Shown here: piece after piece, positions 10,866-23,400 of the stretch | Position numbering within the stretch: position 1 is the first letter of the stretch | Layout: each line of letters opens with the position of its first letter | NCBI RefSeq assembly: GCF_965363235.1 | Contig: NC_134847.1 | Location: 48,732,805 to 48,796,804 of the forward strand | Source: Mytilus galloprovincialis | Taxonomy: Eukaryota; Mollusca; Bivalvia; Mytilida; Mytilidae | DNA: 64,000 nucleotides | Direction of reading: 5' to 3' | Position numbers and translations under genes: made by a program | Notes under the pieces: generated by a model | What the model was told of the DNA's origin: nothing | The model's database searches: none | What the model saw: the letters and a program-made list of their open reading frames with translations, nothing else

Positions 10866-12859
10866 AATCTTACTTCAAAACCTCATTGAAATTGGTCAAG
10901 AAGTGATTTATAAAAAATATTAGAAAGTATTGTTGTTTTTATCCCATTCTATTTCGATAGACATGCGAGATGTACGTATTCAGTAACCTTTTTTTGTCTT
11001 GCCCAAAAGGAAATTGAAACCCTGTACCAAAGGGTTTGTTTGATACCGCGCAGTATCAAAGACGTACAAAGTAACTGATTTATTAATCGAAGGTAAACCG
11101 AGTTGCGTTTTAGATTCTAGCAATTGCACAGAGCACGTACTTTTGCGAGAATAATACTGAAATGCTGACATTTACTTTATACTAAACATAAAAGTTGAAT
11201 GACTTCAGTCAGCTTGGTAGAGCAAAGGAAATGCACACTCTATAAAATTGAAACAAAAACAAAAAAAGGTCAACTTTCCTTTGAAGGATTGATTGAAACA
11301 AAAACATGAAATATAATTTCCTTTCTAACAGTATAATTTATTGTTCTTGATAGGAACAACATTAGATGTGGCTTCACCCTAAGGTAATAACAGTACACAC
11401 AATGTGGAACATCAAATGAGATTAACGAGGCGCGTGTCCCCGGTTTTATTGCTACAATAACATCCAATTAACACCTTCAACTTTGTACACGCGTCAGACT
11501 ATACAATTACACGCGCCAGAATATACAATCATTGTAAATAGTGAACACCTGTTGAAAAATCAAGATTGTCATTAATTTCCTTTCATCTTCTATCAATATG
11601 CATAAACATGATAAATATCGTTTAATGAGGCAATAAGCAAATAATAAGATGAAAACATTCACATTTCAATTTTCTTTTCCTCTTGTTTGATTTCAGTTCT
11701 TTGTATTTCACAGTTTGTGTCAATATTTTCAGGACAATGATGCACAAATAATTCATTTTGCGAGCTTAATATATATTGCACGAAAAGAGTTTTATAAAAA
11801 AAACAAATTATAAGATAAATAATATGTTCTAAAACACAAGGAAAAGTAATCTCATAATACAATAATTAAACGTAATACTGGCTGTTATACATAATAGATG
11901 ATAAAATATTATGTAAATAATGTTTCATTTTTTTTTTATCAATTTTAACTTTCTTGTCGCTAAAATTATTTTCTTTTGCATATTCTTTTAATATTTATTG
12001 CAATAATTACTTTCAATTAAAAAAAATATGTTTTCTTGTCGCTTCTTGTCGCTAAAATAATTCTTGTTGACGCTTCTTGTCACTAAAATTCTTGTTGTCG
12101 CTAATTAGTGAGACCGCACAGATGTTGTTCAGAGTTCGAACGGGTTTTGCTTAATTTTTTATTAAAATGATTAACGTATTTCCTCTCAGAGTAATTCTTT
12201 TCAGGTTCTAAATATGCATGGACTTATATTTAAATACTATTTGACTGTCCGCATACTACTGTCAACCACTGTTATCAATATTACGGGGAATTAAAAGACT
12301 GAATTGTTGAGATGAAATGACAGCAACGATCGATAGGACACCCTCAGAATGCTAGTTTCGAAATATTTTTTTTTTTTTTTTACTTGTACAGTTTAGAAAG
12401 TTTTCTGTATATTCCTCCTTTAGTTGTGGAGTTCTGTTCCTAGGCAGTTATATATTCTCCTGTGTGAATTAGATTGGTACTAAAATACTTTGTTTTCGAA
12501 ATAGTTGTGTTTGGGGTCGTCAGTGAGGTGCGCGTTTAACCCTGTCAATTTCTATGAATAAGCATGTACAAAGATAATTAATTGTAAAAAAACTACTTCT
12601 TGGAACTAACATGAGCAACACAAGGGGTGCCACCTTTGGAACAAGATATGGTTAACCTTAAGGAGCACCTGAGATCACACACAGTTATTGATGGGGTTAT
12701 TCTTTAGTTAATAATGTTGAGTCATGTGTACTATTGTTTGTTGGTCTTTTTTTGCTATTTACCCATGGCATTGTCAGTTTATTTACGAATAATGAGTTTG
12801 AAGTCTTTCCCCTTTGTGTGCTATGGATTTGAATACAGCAAATCAGAATAAACCTGTTA
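10866..12859. other. No gene seen; short CTTGTCGCTAAAAT repeat
   Basis: Mostly featureless AT-rich DNA. At 11,950-12,110 the words CTTGTCGCTAAAAT and CTTCTTGTCGC recur five or six times as a small irregular tandem array. Confidence 0.45.
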
Positions 12860-13035
12860 CAAGCCTTATTAAAAGATTTGGTATGATTGCCAACTCTCCA
12901 CAAGAGACCAAGATGACACAGTTTAATCTAACAATTATAGGTATCCATAAGGTTTTCAACAATGAACAAAGCCCATGCCGCATAGTCAGCTATAAAAGGC
13001 CCCGAAATGAAAATGTAAAACAATTCAAACGAGAA
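12860..13035 (+). repeat. SINE-like bivalve repeat (GCATAGTCAG family), copy 2
   Basis: Contains GGTATGATTGCCAACTCTCC, ACAATGAACAAAGCCCATG and CCGCATAGTCAGCTATAAAA. Same family as 6295-6450. Confidence 0.75.
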
Positions 13036-13653
13036 AACTAACAGCTTTATTTATATTTAAAAAATATTGAATGAAAAACATATGTAGCACCTAAACAAAC
13101 GACACTACAAGCCTTGTATACAAGTTGTTTATTTTTTAATAAAATGAGACGTGAGTATACTCTACTAAAATAAATGTGCAACATAAAAAAACAATAATTT
13201 AAATTTGAAATTTATGCAACATTGAAGACAAATAACTTCTGCTGCCTACTAGAAAATGTTCAAATCAAAACAGATTACATTTTCCAATCCAAAGTACAGC
13301 ATATGATTTAAATTGGGTTTTATTTTTGTAATTACACGCAGTGACGTCTTCCTAGAATGTTTATTCACTAAATACCTCGGTTGTGTTATGGATGATGTTT
13401 TGTAATGAAAAAAATATTTTCAAGTTGATAAATGCTTTGAACTAGCATTCGGTTACCATGATTACTGTGAGCACTTTCAGATCTGTACTTTGCATCTTCA
13501 TACATTTTGTTATAATTTTTTTGTTAGTTGTTAAGTACGTTGTATCAATATTGTGAGTTGACCCATTTTCAACTGAATTTTGGGTGTGTCAGGTGCATAC
13601 AAATGCCCCCTTTTTTCTTTCTGTATCTGCAGTAGTTGCTATATCATGATTAT
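13036..13653. other. No recognisable feature
   Basis: AT-rich sequence before the duplicated transposon region; nothing supportable seen. Confidence 0.4.
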
Positions 13654-14576
13654 TGACTGGAAACACAACTTAACCATCTTTTAAGAAACATAACTCCTGA
13701 AAGAAAAAGTGAAATCGCCATTATTGAACTTGACCTCAATTTTTTCATCAGTAACAGCAATAAAAAGGCAGCATTTTTAAATTTAAACTTAGTGGTGTTC
13801 TTGTTTTATATTCAAATACGGAATGTTCATAATTACATGAATTGGTATTCTTGGCATTTTGAATTCTGTTCATAAATAATAACATAAACAAAGACTCATT
13901 GATGCTATTGTTTATTATACATTAGGATAATGTAGATATAAAAATATGAAATAATCATCTTTTTTTTCAATATATACATTTGTACATACCAACACAATCT
14001 TGCTAATTATCAAAATTAATTACAAGGAATCATCCCTGATATGACTATAAACATGATAAATCATTCATAAGACAGAAAAGAAGGAAAGAAAAAAAAAGCA
14101 AAAAGTTCAACTTCAATAAAGCACAGCAGTTTTGTTTTACTTTACAATCTCCAAAACAAACATTATAGTACACAATCCCCCTCAATATAATAGGTTTTTT
14201 TTAAATTAGTTTCAATGAAGTTTTCCCAATAGATAGACTCCTAATTAAAGTTTTACAAACCTTGACTGTTGGGATAATTTTGAAGGAAATTTATAATTTA
14301 CGTTTTATTAACCACCATATTCATGTTATTCAAAGACAATTACAATCTGGATCAAGATTTATGGGTAATCTCCCTTTTATCTTAATAAACCTGTTTTAAG
14401 GAAAAATAATCCCTTACACATTTTTTTCACAAAATCTTACAATTTATATAAAAATATATTGTAACAATCTATTCAAGAGCCTACAACATATACAGATTGA
14501 AATCTTTTTTTTATTTTTAAAAAGATTGAAACATATTCTATTAAATATACACATGATTATGATGATATATATACAA

Positions 14577-15242
14577 CAAGAATGTGTCCAAAGTACACGG
14601 ATGCCCCACTCACACTATCATTTTCCATGTTCAATGGAGCATGAAATTGGATAAAAAATATAATTTGGAATTAAATTAGAAAGATCATATCATAAGGAAC
14701 ATGTGTACTAAGTTTCAAGTTGATTGGACTTCAACTTCATCAAAAACTACCTTGACCAAAAACTTTAACCTGAAACATGCACTTTCATTTTCTATGTTCA
14801 GTGGACCGTGAAATTGGGGTCAAAAGTTTAATTTGGCTTTAAAATTAGAAAGATCATATCATAAGGAACATGTGTACTAAGTTTCAAGTTGATTGGACTT
14901 CAACTTCATCAAAAACTACCTTGACCAAAACTTTAACCTGAAAAACTTTAACCTGAAACATGCACTTTCATTTTCTATGTTCAGTGGACCGTGAAATTGG
15001 GGTCAAAAGTTTAATTTGGCTTTAAAATTAGAAAGATCATATCATAAGGAACATGTGTACTAAGTTTCAAGTTGATTGGACTTCAACTTCATCAAAAACT
15101 ACCTTGACCAAAAACTTTAACCTGAAGCGGGACAGACGGACGAACGAACGGACGAACGAACGAACAGACGGACGGACGAACGAACGAACGGACGCACAGA
15201 CCAGAAAACATAATGCCCCTCTACTATCGTAGGTGGGGCATA
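14577..15242 (+). repeat. Dispersed repeat (GTACACGGATGCCCC family) with tripled core
   Basis: Starts CAAGAATGTGTCCAAAGTAC and ends CGTAGGTGGGGCAT. A core of roughly 170-190 bp (CTTTCATTTTCTATGTTCAG to CTTTAACCTGAA) is present about three times in tandem, followed by a GACGGACGAACGAACG tract at 15,127-15,190. The matching place in copy B (near 18,675) lacks the whole block, so it arrived after the region was duplicated or was lost from B. Confidence 0.8.
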
Positions 15243-15475
15243 AAAATTAAAATAAGGATAAAACCTACTTAAAATAAGGCAATGCATAACTTTGTATCAC
15301 AGTCAACACAATAATAAGTGAGTGCAATGTTAGTCAACAAACAGGCTATTTTTGTACTTTTCTTTGAAGTATTATCATGGTTATAATATTCCATAAACAG
15401 AATTCATAATATATAGTTTTAGACCATGTATGATGACTCGACTGGTCTCTTAAAATATGTTAAATAAATAATTAT

Positions 15476-17041
15476 CATGATTATATGTAATCAAATTTAA
15501 CATAACATTTTTTTTTAATCTGTACATACCTGTAATTTTGAATTCATAGTCCGTAATGTCCATGGTTTTGTGAAATGTAGTCCTGGAGAGATTTCTACAC
15601 CAGCTGGATATTCGATTGCTGTTGCACGTCTGTCTGCTTCCTTCACAGAATCAGTTGATAAACTCCAGGGTGCTGGTGTAAGAGTCTCGCTACTCATAGT
15701 TTTTCTTTTTTTTGATGGTGGTTCAATTGCAACCTGCTCTGCTGCTGTCTCTTGTTGCCATGTCTGTGGAAACCGCTTGTGATGTTTTTCGCAGAGACGA
15801 ACTTTTTTGGTGTCAGATTTCCCAACCAGCAGGTCCATTACATGACTTATGAAATCTGCTATGGTATGCATTCCGTCTGGTTGCATCTGCTGGTTTCTGT
15901 CATGATAGGGTAACTTCATAATACTGTATTTTCCTTTCAGTCCAGTGGCCTTCTGAAAATTATTTTGTTGATTTCTGTTTGGTTTATTGTCAAATATTTC
16001 TCTCAAATGTCGTTCGTCTTCATTGGTGAATGTGACTGGCTACTTTTTCAGTTCCACTGATCCATTTGAGAAGCGGTTACTACTACGCAAAGGATGGTTT
16101 TCGGGAAGAAACTGTCTATTTGAAAAATGAATAGTCTTACTTAAGATGTTTGCAATAAATACCAGTTTCTTTGCAATAGCCACACGATCTTAATCCACTA
16201 TGTCCACTTATATGTAACAGTTTTGTCAGGCAGGAATGTCACATAAAAATTGCAAAAGGACAACTTTCACTTTTACTGGTGCTTTGCGGTAGCTGTTGTA
16301 TGTAGGGAATTCCGTTAACTGAAGTATTTCATCAACCAGCAAATCTATGTAGGGTTCCAGTGACTTTAGTTCTGATCCATTTCTTCCACTTGGTATTATC
16401 CTTACTAAAAGCATTGGACCAAGAAGTTGACGGATTTGAACTGGTAAGTTTATCCATGTTAACAAGAGTGGCCACATAGACTTTTGTGTTGATAAATGTT
16501 TATTTGGGTTAACCCCATCTTTAAAGAGTGCTAGTGGTACAGTTTGTTGTTCCTCATGATCACCAAATACACCTTGGGCTGTATACCAGTTTTTGTAGAC
16601 ATTGCTATCTGTAAAGTCACATAACTTTCCATTTGAATACACTTTATTTGCGTAAAGAAGTTTACACATATTTGACGTAACAAACTATCTGTTTAGTCTC
16701 GGTGCAATTGGCATGTAATGAAAAACTTTCTGACTGGAATTTTTTACTTTGCGTGGTTCTTGACAGATAGGACAAGACGCTAAGTCACTATAATTTCCAT
16801 TGTCACACGACCTGAACAAAATGCAGTCATTAATGCAGGCATCATACTTTTGTAACGGAATTAATAATGGCTTTATCAAACTTTTACCTTCTTTAAATGT
16901 TGGAGGTAAAGAATTGGGTTGTGGCAAATGAGACTTCTCTGTCTGGAGAGCATTTGACATCGCTGACAAAAATATGTCGGCATTTGTCATGTTTGTATCT
17001 ATGACAATTTGTGTATGTCTCATTGTTGTGAACTAATTGGA
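15476..17041 (-). pseudogene. Tnp2-type transposase, copy A, internally deleted
   Basis: Minus-strand remains of a transposase of the tnp2 family (EnSpm/CACTA-like DNA transposons). In reading order: a splice acceptor near 17,041; FKEGKSLIKPLLIPLQKYD and a CxxC pair (SCPICQEPR); KVFHYMPIAPRLNR; LFKDGVNPNKHLST followed by MWPLLLTWINLP, the signature core; PSGRNGSELKSLEPYIDLL; and after a gap GKYSIMKLPYHDRNQQM, QPDGMHTIADF and a basic tail ending at a donor (GTATGT) next to 15,532. The two aspartates in DGVNP and PDGMH match conserved acidic positions of this family as I remember it. Two tryptophan codons that are intact in copy B are stops here (after PRLNR and after CDIPA), both TGG to stop. 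The zinc-cluster exon present in copy B is missing. Confidence 0.8.
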
Positions 17042-17042
17042 A

Positions 17043-17674
17043 ATTTAACAGTTTTTAACCCTTAATTAAACCTGTTTCTCTTTCCCATCAGGACATGCAA
17101 AATTAAAAAAAAAACCTTTGCATAACGTACATGTACATGCTGCAATAACATGAATAATGTGAAGTTGCATGAGCCCAGTTTCTCTTGTCGTTGTGATTTA
17201 TTTCCTGATTAATCTGATTTTATAAATTGTTCATACATGTATAGACTTTATATAAATTGATCTATGCATAAACATATGACTTATTCACTTGATATTTTTT
17301 TTTTCTTTTTATCAAATACATTTTTGTTTACAACACTGGCATTAGACTGGAGTTGACTGACTCAGAGTTCTAATTAATTAGCCATAAAAAATAAGACAAA
17401 ACTTTTATATTTATAATATTGACTTGTCATCCATCTTGGAAATTCCCATCACCACATATACAAATTTTGAAAATGAAGCATCATCTAGTGATCATACTAA
17501 ATGTACTTCATCATTAAATATCTTATTTCTTTCATTTAAAGTATCAAGAGATAATAAAAGAAGTCAAAAACAATACAAGATATAATTAGGATGCTTATTA
17601 TTACAAATGACAGGCATCAATGTAAAAGATCTAATTAGCAAATAAAATATCAAAGGAATTTACTCACCAATCAC
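17043..17674. other. Intron-like remainder of copy A
   Basis: Non-coding sequence between the acceptor near 17,041 and the point where similarity to copy B ends. It stops just inside the matching donor (AATTTACTCAC), so the first exon found in copy B is missing here. Confidence 0.55.
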
Positions 17675-17765
17675 CTATCAAATTTGACCTCCATTTTTCA
17701 TCAGTAACAAAATATTAAAATATAAAAAGCTTTGGTTGAACAGTTCATGAGTAATTGCAACAACA
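17675..17765. other. Spacer between the two direct copies
   Basis: About 90 bp. Its AAATTTGACCTCCATTTTTC is similar to GAACTTGACCTCAATTTTTT at about 17,838, which suggests a short dispersed repeat whose units flank the duplication junction. Confidence 0.5.
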
Positions 17766-18914
17766 TGACTGGAAACACAACTTTACCATCTTTTAAGAAT
17801 CATAACTCCTGATAGAAAAAGTGAAATCGCCATTATTGAACTTGACCTCAATTTTTTCATCAGTAACAGCAATAAAAAGGCAGCATTTTTAAATTTAAAC
17901 TTAGTGGTGTTCTTGTTTTATGTTCAAATACGGAATGTTCATAATTACATGAATTGGTATTCTTGGCATCTTTGATTCTGTTCATAAATAATAACATAAA
18001 CAAAGACTCATTGGTGCTATTGTTTATTATACATTAGGATAATGTTGATATAAAAATATGAAATAGTCATCTTTATCAATATATACATTTGTACATACCA
18101 ACACAATCTTGCTAATTATCAACATTAATTACAATGAATAATCCCTGACTATAAACATGATAAATCATTCATAAGACAGAAAAGAAGGAAAGAAAAATAA
18201 AGCCAAAAGTTCAACTTCAAAAAAGCACAGCAGGTTTTTTTTACTTTACAATCTCCAAAACAAACATTATGGTACACAATCCTCCTCAAAGCAATATTTT
18301 TTTTTAATTAGTTTCAATGAGGTTTTCCCAATAGATAGACTCCTAATTAAAGTTTTACAAACCTTGACTGTTGGGATAATTTTGAAGGAAATTTATAATT
18401 TACGTTTTATTAACCACCATATTCATGTTATTCACAGACAATTACAATCTGGATCAAGATTTATGGGTAATCTCCCTTTTATCTTAATAAACCTGTTTTA
18501 AGGAAAAATAATCCCTTACACATTTTTTTCACAAAATCTTACAATTTATATAAAAATATATTGTAACAGTCTATTCAAGAGCCCACAACATATACAGATT
18601 GAAATCTTTTTTTTTTTTTATTTTTAAAAAGATTGAAACATATTCTATTAAATATACAAATGATCATGATGATATATATACAAAAATGAAAATAAGAAAA
18701 AAACCTAATTAAAATAAGTCAATGCCTAACTTTGTATCACAGTCAACACAATAATAAGTGAGTTCAATGTTAGTCAACAAACAGGCTATTTTTGTACTTT
18801 TCTTTGAAGTGTTATCATGGTTATAATATTCCATAAACAGAATTCATAATATATAGTTTTAGACCATGTATGATGACTCGACTGGTCTCTTAAAATATGT
18901 TAAATAAATAATTA

Positions 18915-20482
18915 TGTTGCACGTCTGTCTGTTTCCTTCACAGAATCAGTTGATAAACTCCAGGGTGCTGGTGGAAGAGTATCGCTACTCATAGTTTTTC
19001 ATTTCTTTGATGGTGGTTCAATTGCAACCTGCTCTGCTGCTGTCTCTTGTTGCCATGTCTGTGGAAACCGCTTGTGATGTTTTTCGCAGAGACGAACTTT
19101 TTTGGTGTCAGATTTCCCAACCAGCAGGTCCATTACATGACTTATGAAATCTGCTATGGTATGCATTCCGTCTGGTTGCATCTGCTGGTTTCTGTCATGA
19201 TAGGGTAACTTCATAATACTGTATTTTCCTTTCAGTCCAGTGGCCTTCTGAAAATTATTTTGTTGATTTCTGTTTGGTTTATTGTCAACTATTTCTCTCA
19301 AATGTCGTTCTTCTTCATTGGTGAATGTGACTGGCTACTTTTTCAGTTCCACTGATCCATTTGAGAAGCAGTTACTACTACGCAAAGGATGGTTTTCGGG
19401 AAGAAACTGTCTATTTGACAAATGAATAGTCTTACTTAGATGTTTACAATAAATACCAGTTTCTTTGCAATAGCCACACGATCTTAATCCACTATGTCCA
19501 CTTATATGTAACAGTTTTGCCAGGCAGGAATGTCACATAAAAATTGCAAAAGGGCAACTTTCACTTTTACTGGTGATTTGCGGTAGCTGTTGTATGTAGG
19601 GAATTCCGTTAATTGAAGTATTTCATCAACCAGCAAATCTATGTAGGGTTCCAGTGACTTTAGTTCTGATCCATTTCTTCCACTTGGTATTATACCTACT
19701 AAAAGCATTGGACCACGAAGTTGACGGATTTGACTTGGTAAGTTTATCCATGTTAACAAGAGTGGCCACATAGACTTTTGTGTTGATAAATGTTTATTTG
19801 GGTTAACCCCATCTTTAAAGAGTGCTAGTGGTAGTTTGTTGTTCCTCATGATCACCAACTACACCTTGGTCTGTATACCAGTTTTTGTAGACATTGCTAT
19901 CTGTATTAAAAGTCACATAACTTTCCATTTGAATACACTTTATTTGCGTAAAGAAGTTTACACATATTTGACGTAACAAACCATCTGTTTAGTCTCGGTG
20001 CAATTGGCATATAATGAAAAACTTTCTGACTGGAATTTTTTACTTTGCGTGGTTCTAGACAGATAGGACAAGAAGCTAAGTCACTATAATTTCCATTGTC
20101 ACACGACCTGAACAAAATGCAGTTATTAATGCAGGCATCATACTTTTGTAACGGAATTAATAATGGCTTTATCAAATTTAAACTTTTACCTTCTTAAAAT
20201 GTTGGAGGCAAAGAATTGGGTTGTGGCAAATGAGACTTCTCTGTCTGGAGAGCATTTGACATAGTTGACTTAGACATTCCATTGTTTTTAATGTAACACT
20301 TGAACTTTCATATAAATTCTGGCTAAAGTTTTCCTTGAGATAGAGATTTTCATCAAATAATATATCTGGTATGATCTGGCTTTCATCAAACTTAAAAACC
20401 TTCTGCTTGTGTGCGTAATAAGTCTTTATATTGACATTTGATCCTCTGCATAACATACAGAAGCACTGCTTGTAACATGAAC
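18915..20482 (-). pseudogene. Tnp2-type transposase, copy B
   Basis: Same protein as copy A with more of its 5' side. An exon opens at 20,482 after TTTTCTTTTAG and encodes CYKQCFCMLCRGSN, then YYAHKQKVFKFDES. Its C and H spacing looks like a zinc-binding DNA-recognition head, as expected at the N-terminus of this family. It continues through YLKENFSQNLYESSSVTLK into the QTEKSHLPQPNSLPP region, CILFRSCDNGNYSDL with SCPICLEPR, LFKDGVNPNKHL, PSGRNGSELKSLEPYI, then DNKPNRNQQNNFQKATG and PDGMHTIADFISHV. The tryptophans that are stops in copy A are intact here. Frame changes occur near 20,275, 20,190 and 19,915, and 145 bp near 18,914 are lost, so it is also non-functional. Phase fits splicing from the exon at 27,721-27,799. 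Confidence 0.8.
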
Positions 20483-20850
20483 CTAAAAGAAAAACAATAT
20501 TTATCAGGCATTGTATTTGTATACTTTAAACATATCTGAATATTCGTGGTCTCATTATCAGAACAAACAAACATGTTTTATACTTTAAATACTTGTTGAT
20601 TTATTCATTTGTACTTAATAAATTGTCCCATTAGCACATTATCTATACTTACTGTATTCCTTTTCCTGTTGACATATTTGCAACCCCAGATTATTTTGAA
20701 TGTGTTGTTGTTTTCATTTATTCTATGACAACCTGTGTATATACATGTACATTAACAGATCTAAATGAAAGAAGTGTTTTATACATACAATAGCAAATTA
20801 TGTACATGTAATATTATTCATATACATGACTTCTTGTGTACAATGTATGT
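20483..20850. other. Intron-like sequence
   Basis: AT-rich sequence upstream of the zinc-cluster exon; no further exon recognised. Confidence 0.4.
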
Positions 20851-20852
20851 AT

Positions 20853-20945
20853 AAGACCTGTTGGTGACCTTCTGCTGTTCTTTGCTCTATGGTCGGGTTG
20901 TTGTCTTTTGGCACATTCCCCATTTCCATTCTAATTTTATAGATT
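20853..20945 (+). repeat. SINE-like bivalve repeat (GACCTGTTGGTGACC family), copy 1
   Basis: GACCTGTTGGTGACCTTCTG, GGTCGGGTTGTTGTC and ACATTCCCCATTTCCATTCT. Same family at 59,650-59,752 (same strand) and 37,535-37,690 (opposite strand). Confidence 0.75.
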
Positions 20946-20984
20946 GAAAACCCAATTTTATAAAACAAATTAAATACTTTAGTT

Positions 20985-21480
20985 GCTCCAATTCTGAGAG
21001 TTTGTACACAGGACCTATAGTCGAATATTTTCCTAGTTACTATATAGCTAGTATACCCCTTTGCAGATGTCTTGCCTATTTGTTTAAGGTGGTATAGGTC
21101 TCTTTCATCTTGGATTGGAAATTACAGAGAACCTTATGGTCAAGATTTACATGTACAATAAAAATGGCAAAATTTGCTGAGGAATCTAGATAAAGAATCT
21201 GATTTTTCATTTAAAGGAATGAATTTATAAGATTTTAATATTTTTACAAGCACATATTTTTGATTGATTGTTATAATTTTCCTTTTAAAAATTAGCATTA
21301 TACGGGGAGATTACTCTGGAATTGTTTATTTCTTTAGGAAACTAAATGCCATTTTCGTATTTTATATTTTAGTCAGAAAAAAAAACAAATCTATTGATTT
21401 TAATTTAGAACTACCATCTTCCTGAAGTGTAATTCATTGACAATGAAAGTCTCATTTGTCTGTTATCTTCAAAACACTGC
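20985..21480 (+). repeat. Dispersed repeat (TAAGGTGGTATAGGTCTC family), copy 1
   Basis: Starts near TTTAAGGTGGTATAGGTCTC; shares AATATTTTTACAAG and TTTATATTTTAGTC with 36,743-37,025. Diverged copies of one family. Confidence 0.6.
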
Positions 21481-21809
21481 CCATTTGCAAGGCCCCAAAA
21501 GGGCAATATATATGAAGGCCTTGACCAATTAGTTTTGTGCATTTTTTTATTGTTCTTTCTGAATTTAATTTTTTTGTTGAATTCATGAGATGAAAGATTG
21601 GATTTAGGGATTGTAAAAAAAATTAAAAATTATAAAGTAATTAAGGGGAGATTATTCAAACCTTACAAGAAAAAATGAACCTAAAAAAATTACTATATAT
21701 ATATGAGTACATTATTATTTACTTCACCAAGTGAATACAACATTTAAATCACTAGTACAAGTAGTACCCTTCACTGCTGGTGAAATTTAGATTTCTAATT
21801 TTCATATAA

Positions 21810-23400
21810 TTACAGCTTTTACATTAATGCTAGCAAGACAATTATTTGTTTGGCTTGCTTGCTTTGTTTGTGTAAAAGTTTGCTCAACCATTGGAATTAA
21901 GATTGACATTTGCAACCAACAGAGGGGCGGAGTTTCAGCTTGTGTATAGTATACACTGGAATATGATGCGCCCCGGGCACTGAATGACATCGAAAATTAC
22001 TACCAAAACAATACACACTCTGTAATGAATGGGAGGTAAAGTTCCTTCACATATTTACTTTAAGCATATTAGAACAAATTCGGTAAAATGATTATGTGGA
22101 GAATATTTGTCTGATTTTAAATAAATACACATTTTTGAAAGCACTAAATACTAAAAATATTTTTGAAAATAAAATTAACAAGAAATTGAAGTGAATTCGT
22201 GGTACCAGTAATTGATGCGAGAATTGATGATAGAACGGACTGGACATCAAAGAATCTTCACCAGACACAAGTTGTTTCCTTTTTCCTTTTTCGATATTCA
22301 AATTTTGAAAAAAAAAAGTCCAAACTGAATTTATTTTTTCCCTCAAAATTTTTTTTCACAATTTTTTTCCCTCAAAATTTGTTTTCCTCAAAATGTTTTC
22401 CCCAAAAATTTTTTCTCAAATTTTTTTTTTTTTTACAAATTTTTTTTTCCTCAAAATTTTTTTTTTAACTACAGTCTTCAAAAGTTTAAGTGCATAAAAT
22501 TATTAAAATGAAGCACAAGTTATAATCAAAATTCTTGACTATATAATTGCACGTCTTATTTCAATTTGAATTTTCCCAGATTGGTAAAAACGTTCAGCCT
22601 TTGACCTTTTCACTTTATCGAATTCCCTCACTTATTGTAATCACACACATCATATTTTTTTACTGCACTAGTTGTGGTTATTTCCTAAATATAGTAACAT
22701 AGCTATATTTTGTGAAATGTCAGTTTCATCATGGAACACTTTCTCTACAACCAGGGGTTCATTAAGGGATAAAAATAAGTTTGACAATTGTGTTACTATT
22801 TAAAAAGCTATCAATGTATTTGTTAAAGTTGCGTATAAAAACAATATTTATAGGTCAATGTCATAAAAATATAAACTTTTTTTAACTCGGCGCAAAACTG
22901 TGGAAGGGCTCGGTAGAACCTCGCCCTTCCCAGTTGCATTTGTTCACGCATCGGTGACAATATAATGGAATTTGATGCGACTGTCATACAAGTGAGAGGT
23001 TTAGCTAGCTATAAAACCAGGTTCAATCCACCATTTTCTACATTTGAAAATGCCTGTACCAAGTCAGGAATATGACAGTTCTTGTCCATTCATTTTTGAT
23101 GCGTTTTGTTATTTGATTTTGCCATGTGATTATGGACTTTCCGAATTGATTTTCCTCTGAGTTCAGTATTTTTGTGATTTTACTTTTTTCATTTGAGAAT
23201 AATATTTGTCATGTGATGTCTTAAAGTTTAGTGTCATTATCCTCAAACATAACTTGATAACGTCCAATAAGATTTAAGTATGATGTATACGAGCTGCAGC
23301 CCGCCTATCTTAATTGCTATGTTTGAGCAAACATTAATACAAACAAAGCAAGCAAGCCAAGCAAAGATTTGTTTTGCTAGCATTAATGTAAAAGCTGTAA
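21810..23400. mobile_element. 1.6-kb element with ~130-bp inverted ends
   Basis: TTACAGCTTTTACATTAATG at 21,810 is matched by CATTAATGTAAAAGCTGTAA ending at 23,400. The inverted similarity continues through TTTGGCTTGCTTGCTTTGTT and GTTTGCTCAA to about 21,950 and 23,275, with several mismatches. No transposase is visible inside. Target duplication is unclear. It lies in the part of copy B absent from copy A. Confidence 0.65.
22310..22470 (+). repeat. T-rich low-complexity tract
   Basis: Repeated TTTTCCCTCAAAATTTTTTT words. The open frames through it are phenylalanine and serine runs, not genes. Confidence 0.75.

Larger units (their letters stand above)
13654..17674. repeat. Direct copy A of a transposon-bearing region
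   Basis: From TGACTGGAAACACAACTT to AATTTACTCACCAAT this region matches 17,766-27,725 at high identity, in the same orientation. Copy A carries an extra 666-bp repeat at 14,577-15,242. It keeps 145 bp (15,476-15,620) that copy B has lost, and it lacks copy B's 20,281-26,727 and the MITE at 27,108-27,393. Confidence 0.85.

Noticed and set aside
11190-11235. tRNA-like A box (CAGCTTGGTAGAGCA)
   Set aside because: No B box or cloverleaf follows; a chance match to the tRNA A-box.
15121-15190. CRISPR-like or satellite array (GACGGACGAACGAACG)
   Set aside because: It is the purine-rich internal tract of a common dispersed repeat, also present at 6815-6845 inverted.
22092-22470. Open frames on both strands with repeated Phe, Lys and Ser
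   Set aside because: They translate a T-rich low-complexity tract.
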